Assembly: GCA_023078685.1 (NCBI GenBank) | Contig: JALGAS010000004.1 | Location: forward strand, 496,001 to 560,000 | Direction: 5' to 3' | Origin: Neopestalotiopsis rosae | Lineage: Eukaryota > Ascomycota > Sordariomycetes > Amphisphaeriales > Sporocadaceae | Length of the DNA stretch: 64,000 nt | The notes under the pieces: model-generated | What the model was told of the DNA's origin: nothing | The model's input: the letters and a program-made list of their open reading frames with translations, nothing else | Databases searched by the model: none | Position numbers and translations under genes: made by a program | Part shown: positions 1 through 10,160 of the stretch, piece by piece | Position numbering within the stretch: the first letter of the stretch is position 1 | Layout of the letters: every line of letters begins with the position of its first letter

Positions 1-3000
1 TCATCCCAAATCCCTTTGGCACTGGTCGCCTGTACAGAACTGGGGACATGGTCATCGCCCAAGAAGATGGGTCCATTGAGATGCTCGGCAGAATCGACTT
101 CCAGGTCAAGATCAATGGGCAACGTGTTGAACCAGGAGACTCGAACACTGTCATTCAAACTCACCGCAATGTCTATACCTCAAGTGTCGTGTCTGCCAAC
201 ATCGAAGGACGTAGCGTTCTCGTCGCTGTTGTCATCCCAAAGACGAACGTCGTTTGGTCGACTCTCCGCACTGATCTCAAGGAGCTACTGGAGCTGCATA
301 TGCCCAGCTACATGATGCCCACATACTGGGTACCTGAAACTGAGTTACCACTCAATGTCAACGGCAAGGTTGATGTCCCTGCGTTGTCAAAATATGTTCA
401 AAGCCTTGGAAGGGACGTGCTGCTGAACTTCTCCATGGATGGCAGGAGAGGTGATCAGGTTGAGACTTTGATGTCGCCCTTGACGCTAAAACTTCGGGAC
501 ATATGGGCTCATGTTCTCAATCTCTCAGTTGACCGTATCTCTGCGAACGACTTCTTCTTAGCTCTAGGTGGCTCTTCACTTGATGCGATTCGAGTCGCAT
601 CCAAAGCTCATGAAAGCGGTCTTGATATTTCAGCGGCCGATATACTTAGGCTTTGCCTTAGCGATGTTGGAAAACATGTACAGAACGGAAAACAAGATTC
701 TACAGCAACTGCTTTCTCCCTCTTGCCGAAGAATTCAAAGCTTCCCATGGAGACCTTGGACGATGCATTCCCGACCACGCCACTCCAGGACGCATTTTTA
801 TCAGATACACTGCTGGGAAACTCCACGTACATCTACCGAAGATATTATAAGCTCAATGGACACAAGCCGGACCCGATTTATGCCTCCTTACAACGACTAG
901 CCGAGTATCATCCCACCCTCCGGGCGACGTTCATACAGAATAAGACGAGCTTCCTCCAAATCATTCGCACCGCTGTAGATCTCTCGTGGCAGCGCATGGA
1001 AATTACTGCCGAGGAGTTCTCATTGTTGCCGAAGAGTAAGATGCAACTTGGGGAGAACTTCGTACACTTCACTATTCTAAAGAGTGATGTTCTTGTAGTC
1101 TCAATACACCACGCCCTCTTCGACTTCTGGTCCAACAACTTTTTGATCAACGACTTGAATGCCGTTCTATGGGGCCAGGCACCAGTACCACGTCCGGGTT
1201 TGGCCGATTTCGTTCGGCACGCACAAAGCCAAGACACGCTGGAGCAAGAGAGATTCTGGAAGTCCAAGCTACAAGACGCCGTACCATCACTACTTGGACA
1301 CCAGGCTTCCAGCAAAACCGTAGTCCGTGGAAATATTTCGGACGATATCCAAGTATTCGCAGCATCCAAGAAGGTATCTGTCGGCTCGCTCATATACGCC
1401 GCTTGGGCTATTGTTCTCTCTCTACATACATCGCAGAATGAGGTCATCTTCGGCGCGACATTGTCAGGACGCGATGCTGCCATCTCGGGGATTATGAATG
1501 TTGCAGGCCCTACCATCAACACGATTCCCTTCCGCACGAATGTCGATTCAGACATGTCGCTGCTGGACTTTGCGAGAATGCTTCAGCAGGAGATGTGGCA
1601 GCATTCAACTCCTGCACTTCTTGGGTTGAGGGGTATCATGAAAGTCTCTGGTCTCAAGAGTGGCCTTTACGACACTTTGGTTAACATTCTCATCAAAAAT
1701 GAGCCACCAGCGAACAATCTATCGACTGGGCACGGACTGCTTCCATACGACCTAGAAGAACCGAATTTCGTTGACGACACGATGCTTGAAGCCGAGCTAA
1801 GATCAGATGGAGTACAACTTCGTCTCCTTTCCACTATTCCTGAAGCAAAGGCCTCGCTCATCTTGGGCAATGTGATTGAAACGCTCAAGCTAATGATGAG
1901 CAACCCCGAAGAAACAATCGCGAATGTCAACCCAACAACAGCAGAGGATGTAGCACTTGTGGAATCCCTTTCCAATGTAGCATCGACCACTCCGGGGCTG
2001 CTCGCACATAGTATGTTCGAGAATATGGCAATTCGTTTCGCCGACAAGGAAGCTCTACACGGATTTTCTGGCAAATCCTTTTCGTACGAAGAGCTCGACG
2101 CTGCAGCAACGAAGCTATCAAAGATACTCCTAGGCAACGGGGTGAAAACCGGGAGTATTGTACCATTGATGATGCAGAAGTCGCCTAACACGATTCTAGC
2201 AGTTTTTGGCATCCTCAAAGCCGGTGCTGCTTTCACACCACTAGATCCCAAAAACCCAAAAGACAGGAATGACTTCATTATCAGTGATGTCGGAGCCCAG
2301 TTGATCATAACGGACAGTATTCATCGTGAGAATCTCAGTGGTTTCACGGGTGACCTCATTGATATGGACAGTTTTGAAGATCTCGTCGTGCCCGCAAGGC
2401 AATTCAACCCGCCTCCAACCCAACCAAGTGACCTAGCATACATCATCTACACGAGTGGCTCCACCGGCCTTCCCAAGGGAGTGCAGGTTTCGCACGGCGC
2501 TGTTGCTGCATCGAGCGAAGGAATGATTGAGGCATGCAATGTTGATAAAGACTGGAACGTCTTGTGGTTCCTGAACTATGTCTTTGACGCATCATACTTT
2601 GATGTGTTCACCGTCCTCAGCTGCGGTGGTTTGATCTGCATTGCGGACCAGGATACCTTGATTAATGATCTGGCAGGCTGTGTCAATAAGTTCGGCGTGA
2701 AGCAGCTCATGATCACTCCCAGTATTTCCAAGCTGATATCTCCAAACGAAGTCCCTACGCTCAAGACACTTTTAGTCTGTGGCGAGCCTATCACGCCGGA
2801 ATTGGTTTCCACGTGGGCCACGAGAATGGATGTTTACAATGGCTACGGTATGCTTATACATATTCCACAATTATACAGAACTGATTCGAACATGTTTAGG
2901 ACCCACAGAAGCAACGATCCTCATGACTGTGTCCAAAGTTGCGCCCAATGGCCATCTAAAAAGTATTGGCTATCCACTGAAGGCGGTGAAAGCATCAATC

Positions 3001-5214
3001 CTTCACCCAATCAGCCTTAAGCCTGTACCTCATGGCACAGTCGGCGAGCTTTGCGTCAGTGGCGCTCAGGTAGCGATCGGATATCTGAACAGACCCGACA
3101 TCACTGCCGCATCCTTTCTCAGGACTGCCTACGATTCTGTTCTGTACAGGACCGGCGATTATGCGCGTTGGCTTCCTAGTGGAGAAATCGAGTGTCTCGG
3201 TCGGAAAGACAACCAAGTCAAGCTCAACGGTTTTCGTATCGAACTTGGCGAGATCGAAAACACCATCTTATCCACCTCTGGGGACCTGGTTGCCAGCTGT
3301 GTCGTTGGCTTGGCGACAGTGCAACGTAAATCCGCCATTGTGGCATATTACGTACCTCAAGACACTCCCAGTGTCTTGGAGAAGAAAAATACTATGACAC
3401 GAATTGAGGGCAATTATCTCATGAAGAGCGCAATCCTTGACCCGGGGATTGTTCGCGATAGACTCACCTCTCTAGCACACTACATGGTCCCGAAGGTATT
3501 CTTGCCATTCTGGTCATTCCCGTCTTTAGCCTCGGGCAAAGTCAATCGAAAGATTCTCAAATCACTTGCGGAGAAGCTCACTGCCGTTGATATAGCAGCA
3601 TACTCAGGCGCTGCAAGCCAAGTTTCCGAATCTCAAACAGAACCTACGAAGCTTGACCACAAGGAAGAAATCCTACGCCATGCATGGACCGAACTATTCG
3701 ATATCGAGGCCGAAGAAATTGGTGTGTTTGATCTCTTCTATAATCACGGAGGGGACTCGATCGCTGCTATCAATCTCGTTAGCATCCTTCGCCGCGAGGG
3801 GTGGTCTTTGTCTGTCAATGATGCGGTCTCTTACCCATCTCTTCGGGACCAGGCCGCGCGACTCAAGCCTTCCAAAGCATCAGCCAATGGTAACATTTTG
3901 GCGAGCTTCGTCGTCAAGGAAGCCACGCATCAAAAGCTCATAGATGCGGGTCTGAAACCGGACGATATCGAGGATATTTACCCATGTGCTCCTGGCCAGG
4001 TCGAGTTCCTGACTCAAGGCCACACGGACGATCAGTTCTGGCAGTTGATGACCGTCAGGAGACTGCCGAAAGGATTTAACCTTGACCTCTGGAAAGAACT
4101 TACCAGCAAGCTCACGGCACGATGTCAAATTCTTCGAGCCATGTATTTGAGACAACAGGAGACCGACCCTCTGAGCTGGGTCCAGGTCATCCTCAAGGAG
4201 CCCACACTTGACTTCACAACGGTCGAGTGCAGCTCGGATGAAGCGAGAGACAGTCTGATAGAGAGGCACTGGGAAGACAGATTCGCTGTTGGAAAGCCAT
4301 TTGTTCGCTATTTGGTTCTCAGATATCCTGATGGCAGTATGGATCTATGCATCAAGCTTGATCATGCTATGTACGACGGTACCTTGCTACGAATCTTTGA
4401 CGATCAATTTGCTGCTTTGCGAGATGGCACGCCAATGCCGAAAGCCGTGCCTTTCAAGTCTTTTGTGGAGTACAACAGCCAGCCAAAAGAACGAGAGCGA
4501 ATGCTATCATTGTGGAAACATAACCTCAGTGGTAACAAATTCTCTTACCCAGATGGGCTGGAGAACCCCAAGGTGGGCGGTGTTCTTCTCAAGAAAATCA
4601 ACCTCCCAGTCGACGCTTACGCCCAAACTGTCGGCGTTACGGCGTCGATCGTATTCCAGACGGCCTACACGCTCCTACTTAGCCGTCTTAGCAAGCAGAC
4701 CGACGTGACTTACGATTATCTTCTCACGGGCCGCAATGTTGACATGGACGATCCTCAGCTTATCGACGGGACCTGCGCCAACTTCCTACCCTTCCGATCG
4801 CACTTCGACCGCTCTACTACGGAGCTGAGCTCGTTGCTCCGCGGAACACAGAATGGATTCTGGCAGATGACAGAGAACGGACTTGTGAGCTTGGGCGATA
4901 TCTACAGGGCGCTGGGCGCAGATCGGAAGAAGGTATCAGCCAAGACGCTCTTCCTCTTCCAACCGTTCGAGCCGGCGCAGGGCGAGCAGGATCACATGCG
5001 ATGGATCGTCATGGCGATGAGCAAGGTCACCATGTTTGTCAATTACGCCATCATGTTCGAGGTGTTCAAGGACGTGCAGGGCAATAAGCTCAAGCTGCAG
5101 TATGACCCACGACTATTCACCAAGAAGCAGGCCGAGGCGACCATGGAGACATATGTGGACATTGTGAAGACAATGGTCCGGGGCGAGACAAAGATGGCTG
5201 GAGAGTTGCTCTAA
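1..5214 (+). CDS. Nonribosomal peptide synthetase, 5'-partial (A-T-C-A-T-C)
   Basis: The reading frame is open from base 3, so the gene starts upstream of the window. One intron, 2848-2899, restores the A5 motif NGYGPTE across the junction; about 1,719 residues are visible. Domain order: the end of a first adenylation domain (YRTGD, then VKINGQRVEPG); carrier domain 1 (LGGSSLD, about residue 190); condensation 1 (HHALFDFW, about 369); a complete adenylation domain 2 from about 670 to 1180 (YIIYTSGSTGLPKG, FDASYFD, YRTGDYARW, NGFRIELGEIE, SGKVNRK); carrier 2 (NHGGDSIAA, about 1232); and a terminal condensation-like domain (DHAMYDG, about 1436). No thioesterase or reductase domain follows. A terminal C domain is common in fungal NRPSs, where it can release or cyclise the peptide. 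The product cannot be predicted. No obvious tailoring genes lie directly downstream. Confidence 0.93.
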
Positions 5215-5867
5215 GTGGCGTACTCTCTTGGCTCAAACCCTTTTGTGTTTTCTTCCAATCTTATTTCTCTGACTACAAAACCTGGCGGCCATATTTCTGC
5301 CTCTGCAACTGCAGGGTTTGAATAATGCTAAAGAAAAAAAAAAGAAGAAGAAGAAGAAGAAAATGGATTTTCTTTCTCGGATAGACTAGTAAATGTTTCA
5401 GTTACTTTAGTCAAAATAGTTTCAGTGTTGCTCTTACGAAATCTCATCATTACTTATTATTCACAGACTTTAGAGTCAGCCCCCTCATATTGACCAAATT
5501 TGCAATGCTGTTCTCATGAGCCCACCTCCCTGGAGTCCATATATCCTTGCCGCGTCTCACAGCTGCAAATGCCTGCAGGTCCGAATGTCTACACTAACCT
5601 GAATCAGGACATGTCGCACATCATTCCTTAGACACAAGGTCTGCGAGATTACGAAGACTTCCGTATTTGGTGACGCAGGGATGGCATTTGTAAGCATATG
5701 CCGTCGCCTACCGAGTCTGCCATTAACTGGACATGCGGTAGTTTTTGCTACATACATATACAAGGTGGGTATGTCTGCAGCAGATAGCCCTGGATAGGTA
5801 CATATGATTGATATTTGCGCTAAGCGTTGTAGCATGAGATCCTCTGCCTCATACTAAAGTTCACAAG
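5215..5867. other. Intergenic region, NRPS 3' side and DLH promoter
   Basis: No gene is supported here. Just after the NRPS stop lies a purine-rich microsatellite, an A-run followed by GAA/AAG triplets, at about 5333-5361. The remainder should hold the NRPS terminator and the promoter of the dienelactone hydrolase gene. Short ORFs in this stretch have no recognisable content. Confidence 0.6.
5333..5361. repeat. A-run plus (GAA)n microsatellite
   Basis: A run of about 10 adenines is followed by roughly six AAG/GAA triplets. It is a simple repeat in the NRPS 3' flank. Confidence 0.85.
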
Positions 5868-6828
5868 ATGGCATCTCATCCTCCTGGTGATTGTTGCGGG
5901 CAAGGGTTCAAGCACGAGTCTGTAAAATCGATGCCACCACAACAAACCAAGTGCTAATTTTCAGCTCCAGAGGCGAGCCCGAAGGCAAGATCATCACAGT
6001 CGCGTCGAAATGGGACGGCTACCTTGCCACACCTCCGTCCGGAATTGAACGCAAGGACGCAGCTGTCCTCTACATACCCGACATTCTCGGCATCTACAAT
6101 AATTCAAAGCTGCTGGCGGACCAGTTCGCGGCGAAGGGCTATCAGACCTTGTTGCTGGACGTCATGAACGGAGATCCGGCCCCGGCCAATTTTCATAGCA
6201 TCCCGAGTTTCGATCTGCCAACTTGGATCTCGGAGGGAACCGGCGGCAAGAATCCTCATACCAAGGAAGCTATAGATCCCATTGTCTCGGCTGCGATCAA
6301 GGTGCTTCGAGAAGAATTTGGGGCAAAGAAAGTGGCGGCGGTCGGGTACTGCTTTGGTGCAAAGGTGGGGTGACGACCTTGAGCTAGATGAGCCCTACAG
6401 CACTACAACGAAGCTTATTAGGACCCCGGCACTCCCCGCAACTCCCCTAGAAATACTCTGCCGCTTCCCCTATATAGGCTGCAACGCTGACACTATTTCT
6501 TCTGCAGTATGTCATCCGCCACCTCGTCTCTGAATTAGATGCCGGTTTTGTCGCACACCCGTCGTTCGTCGACGAGCAAGAGTTGGCTGCCATCACCCGA
6601 CCGCTCTCCATTGCCGCGGCCGAGACAGACTCGATATTCACAACTGAGCGACGCCACAAGTCGGAGGACCTTTTGATTCATGCGGGGATCCCATACCAGC
6701 TGAATTTGTTCTCTGGCGTGGCGCATGGCTTTGCTGTCCGTTGCGACTTGAAGCAAAAGAATCAGCGATTTGCCAAGGAACAGGCGCTCTTGCAGGCAGT
6801 AGCTTGGTTTGGGCATCATCTGTCGTAG
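5868..6828 (+). CDS. Dienelactone hydrolase family protein
   Basis: An alpha/beta hydrolase of the DLH family, about 254 residues. The family hydrolyses enol-lactones such as dienelactone in aromatic catabolism; many fungal members have unknown substrates. The nucleophile Cys is in GYCFGAK, the Asp probably lies in AAETDSIF, and the His is in GVAHGF, so the Cys-Asp-His triad looks complete. The start at 5868 gives the N-terminus MASHPPGDCCGQGFKHEG, which is typical of fungal members. Intron 1 runs 5918-5970 (or to 5964) and needs a poor donor, GTCTGT. Intron 2 is 6365-6507 (143 bp) with a clear TCTGCAG acceptor. With the longer intron 1 the exons of 50, 394 and 321 nt sum to whole codons. It converges on the M20 gene. 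Whether it belongs functionally to the downstream catabolic set is unknown. Confidence 0.88.
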
Positions 6829-7423
6829 TAATGGTCACTTCGCAACATATGTAAGGTTAACGACCTGCAGTCAATGACACAAGGACTTGGATACTCTTAT
6901 TTGATTATATTCGTATTCCCCTGTAATTCATTGCGCGACGGTACATCTCTTTGTTTTACAATGTTCGTTCGGACTTCCCCGCACCGATTCATCCGTTTCG
7001 CATTGTCGACCCGCCCCCAGTCCGGCTCAGCTCCCTGCGCAATGGGTTCACATTCTCTCGCCATTCAGGAACCCACTCGTGTCGAAGAACCTTGGCCAAG
7101 GCAAACCCTGCACCTTCTCCCGAATGACACGGTGCCTCTTTTCGTAAGAGTAACATCATCCCTTCGAGCAAGAATCTTCTCGTCTCCATCACAGGTATAC
7201 CAATCACCCATAGCTGGTCAAACAGCACCTCAATGGCCATGAGATCTGGACAAGCGCATATGTTGTCGAATATTGAAGTTGTTCAACGTAGACAACAGAT
7301 TTTGACAGCTCTTTCAACAACGTCGCGTGATCCTTGCTTCTTTCCACATGTTCTGACAGTCTTTCGCAAGATTCGGCATTTTGAAGACTTCCACCGTCCA
7401 GCTCGATTAAGCATGAGATTTAT
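6829..7423. other. Convergent intergenic region
   Basis: This lies between the 3' ends of the DLH gene and the M20 peptidase gene and presumably contains both terminators. The short ORFs here (for example 6874-7242 on +) show no domain or motif, and I do not call them. Confidence 0.6.
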
Positions 7424-8526
7424 TCACAACCCCAAAAGCTTCGAAGCCAACAATTTGTTCTTTGCGATACTATCAATGAGCTCGCTGATTTTGATGTGTT
7501 CATCTTTTCCGTGCGCAACGAGAATGCTTCCCGGGCCGTATAGCACCTTTTTATGTTTGCCGCGCAGTCGCGGGATGTCTGTTCCATATGACACAGGTGC
7601 GGAGTCGAATCCTTCCATGTCCCAGTCTAGAAATGTTTCACTGTAGTCGAAAAGAAACTTGACATCGAGATCCGGGTGTTTGTCGATGGTTTCCTGGACC
7701 ATTCGCTTGATTGCGGGACCATCTGTAGCCACGCGGATACCACAAAGCGCTTTTGCAGACCCAGCGAGGATGTTGTATCCTTCCCCGCCCTCGATCTTCC
7801 CCATGTTAAAGGTCGACGGCCCTAGGATATCGGATGAAGGCCAGGCGATACTCTCAAGATCCAGAAGAGCCTTGAGTAGTGCTGATATGGCATTTTTGCC
7901 ACGATCCGGGTACCCTGAGTGGCTAGGCAGAATGTTAGGCTGTCAAGCTCTCACAAAGGTCATCCAAAGTCAGAAACGTACCAAGCTTTCCCGAGAGAAC
8001 TGACTTCAAACACTACATGCCCCTTGTGCCCTTTGGCGAGTTTGCCTTCAGTGGGCTCACCAAACAGGCCGGCCTCCCATTCGAGGCCCATGTCGTTGGC
8101 CGCTATCATTCCAGGACCACCCTTCTCTTCTCCGACGACGTACAGAAAGCTAACGTCGCCCTCGCCGACCCTGCCCTCGGCTCGCAGCTCTTCAATAGCT
8201 GCCAGCTGAGAGACCAAGGGGCCGAGGTCATCACAGGCTCCCCGGCCGCGTATCACATCTCCCTCGATGCTGAAGGGGATATGCGGCGGGACCGTGTCCA
8301 TGTGGGACGTTACGAGAAGTCGGTTCTTCCTCTGCTTGCCGAGGTATGCGTAGACATTGTGCCTCGTCGAGCCGGGCGCGATGGCAATTCTCTCGACGGT
8401 GTAGCCCAGGCTCTCCAAGTGATTTGCGAGGAATACTCCAATCTCAAGCTCCTGTTCACTGGTGCTGTCAATCTCTATGAGAGATTGGAGCAGTTTGACT
8501 GCTGGGTGAGATGCTGCATCGGTCAT
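7424..8526 (-). CDS. M20 family metallopeptidase (ArgE/DapE/carboxypeptidase type)
   Basis: A zinc-dependent amidohydrolase of the M20 family, 347 residues, encoded by two exons. Intron 7923-7981 (GTACGT donor) restores GKACHSGYP, the conserved start of the lid domain. Metal and catalytic residues are all visible: TSHMDTVP (His and Asp), CDDLGPL (bridging Asp), GEEKGG (catalytic Glu pair), GEPTEG (Glu), and VAHGKDEH near the C-terminus (His). Family members include acetylornithine deacetylase, succinyl-diaminopimelate desuccinylase and N-carbamoyl amino-acid hydrolases. The exact substrate cannot be read from sequence. There is no signal peptide, so it is probably cytosolic. It is divergent from the D-2-hydroxyacid dehydrogenase gene. 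A role after ring opening by the nearby oxoprolinase/hydantoinase is inference. Confidence 0.92.
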
Positions 8527-9018
8527 GGTTCCAATGGGAAATGCTTAAGAAAATACTTGCTGTCTTAACCTCACACACACACTGAGAACAAGTGTGAGGA
8601 GCAAGCGCATTAAACCTAACAATTCATGAATGGTTTCTAATTATGAGCCAAGACCATGTTCAATCGGATGCATAGCCGAACGCCAAAGCATTGCTGAGTC
8701 ATTCACTGTACAAAGTATCAATATGGTGGATCGGCTCGATATGACGTGCCGATCGCTTGCACAGCGTCGTAAAACTTGTACCGCTCGGCGTTGGTTACCG
8801 CGTGGGTACTGATTATAGCGGACCAATGGCCCGGACTCTCGGCTAGGGGCCGGCGCCAACCTATCGCACCTTGCCTGCCCTGATAAGTGATTCCGTTTTC
8901 AATGGAGGTAAAACGAAACAAGTTGTCGCGCAAGTGTTCTTAAGCCGGGAGTATGTTTGGTAGTTGTAATTGCAGCATGAAAAAACGAGTGAGGCTGCTG
9001 GACGAATTGCACTGAGAT
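8527..9018. promoter_or_regulatory. Divergent promoter region, M20 peptidase / D-2-hydroxyacid dehydrogenase
   Basis: A 490-bp gap between divergent start codons, with no coding content seen. A GATAAG element (AreA/NIT2 type) lies at 8882-8887, about 130 bp upstream of the dehydrogenase start. A short CA repeat (cacacacaca) lies next to the M20 start at about 8571-8580. Confidence 0.5.
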
Positions 9019-10074
9019 ATGGGCGAATGCATGACTGCGGACAAGCCGACTGTGCTCCTGGTCGAGTCCGCCGTGCGCGGGGAGGATCCAGCAAACTGGC
9101 ACCAGGTCCTTTCCAAATTCAACGTCATCCGCTACGATTGCAAAGACGTTGATGAGTTCTGCGAACGATTGGCACCTGGAAATGTGTATTCGAACATCGA
9201 TGCAATTCTACGTACAGGATGGCTGAAGGCGGGGCCCTATGCTCATCATCGGCTTTTCGCAGGCAAGGCGGTGGAGCTATATCCTTCGTCTCTCAAATTG
9301 ATTACATGCAGTGGTCATGGCTACGACGCGGCTGACATTGACGCCTTAACCCGCAAAGGGATTTCCTACGCCAATACCCCCGACACGTGTACCGAGGCCG
9401 TCGCCAACACCGCTCTGCACCTTATTCTCAATACTTATCGCTACTTCACACTGGCCGAACACTACACTCGTACCGATCAATGGTCGTCAAGCCGGGAAAT
9501 TGGAACCATGGCCATTGAGCCTAGTGGTCAGGTGCTGGGCGTGGTCGGTTTGGGGGATATCGGCATGGCTATTGCCAAGAAGGCAGCTTGCGCTCTGGAT
9601 ATGAAGATTCATTACCACAACCGCAAGCCGAGACCGGAGGCCGCGGACAGACTGCCAGGTGGAGCGCTCTATCACGATTCCGTGGAGTCTCTCCTAGAGG
9701 TGGTAGACTGTTTGTGTTTGGCCTGCCCTCTTACACCAGAGACTGAGAACATGATCTCTTCTTCCACACTCGGGCGCTTGGGTAATAGAAAGATCCGGAT
9801 CGTCAACATCGCAAGGGGAGGATTGATCGAAGAGGACGCACTTTTGGCCGCAATGGAATCTGGGAGTGTGATCGGCGTTGGACTAGACGTACACGCAAAC
9901 GAGCCCGGAGTCAACCCAAAGCTGCGCGATAATTACAGAACAACATTACTGCCCCATATTGGAGTCGCTTCCAGAACAACGTGGGGACAATTTGATGCAG
10001 TAAACATTCGAAATTTGGACGAATTCTTCTTTGGCAGCAAAGACAACGTAACTATCGTGAATAGATACCAATGA
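9019..10074 (+). CDS. D-isomer-specific 2-hydroxyacid dehydrogenase, NAD(P)-dependent
   Basis: An intron-less gene of 351 residues, close to the usual family length of 330-350. It reversibly reduces 2-oxoacids to D-2-hydroxyacids. Rossmann motif: VVGLGDIGMAIAKK at about residues 172-185. The catalytic trio is present: Arg in NIARGGLI, Glu in DVHANEPG, His in LLPHIGVAS. The first ATG at 9019 has the better context; a second in-frame ATG at 9031 would shorten the protein by four residues (MTADKPTV). There is no targeting signal. It is divergent from the M20 peptidase and convergent with the Zn2Cys6 regulator. The substrate is unknown; 2-oxoacids released by amino-acid oxidation would fit the neighbourhood (inference). 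Confidence 0.93.
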   Translation: MGECMTADKPTVLLVESAVRGEDPANWHQVLSKFNVIRYDCKDVDEFCERLAPGNVYSNIDAILRTGWLKAGPYAHHRLFAGKAVELYPSSLKLITCSGHGYDAADIDALTRKGISYANTPDTCTEAVANTALHLILNTYRYFTLAEHYTRTDQWSSSREIGTMAIEPSGQVLGVVGLGDIGMAIAKKAACALDMKIHYHNRKPRPEAADRLPGGALYHDSVESLLEVVDCLCLACPLTPETENMISSSTLGRLGNRKIRIVNIARGGLIEEDALLAAMESGSVIGVGLDVHANEPGVNPKLRDNYRTTLLPHIGVASRTTWGQFDAVNIRNLDEFFFGSKDNVTIVNRYQ

Positions 10075-10134
10075 AGCAAAGCAATGTATCAAATTCATCA
10101 CTGCATTATGCAATCTCCACTGCAGGGTATATTT

Positions 10135-10145
10135 GGGGGGGGGGG
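10135..10145 (+). repeat. Short poly-G run
   Basis: Eleven consecutive G in the 3' gap between the dehydrogenase and the regulator. It is a minor counterpart of the much longer G-run near 53.6 kb. Confidence 0.9.
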
Positions 10146-10160
10146 ATGAGGGTCTCGCTC

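Noticed and set aside
908..1555. 215-codon minus-strand frame inside the NRPS
   Set aside because: Antisense shadow of condensation domain 1; no motif of its own.
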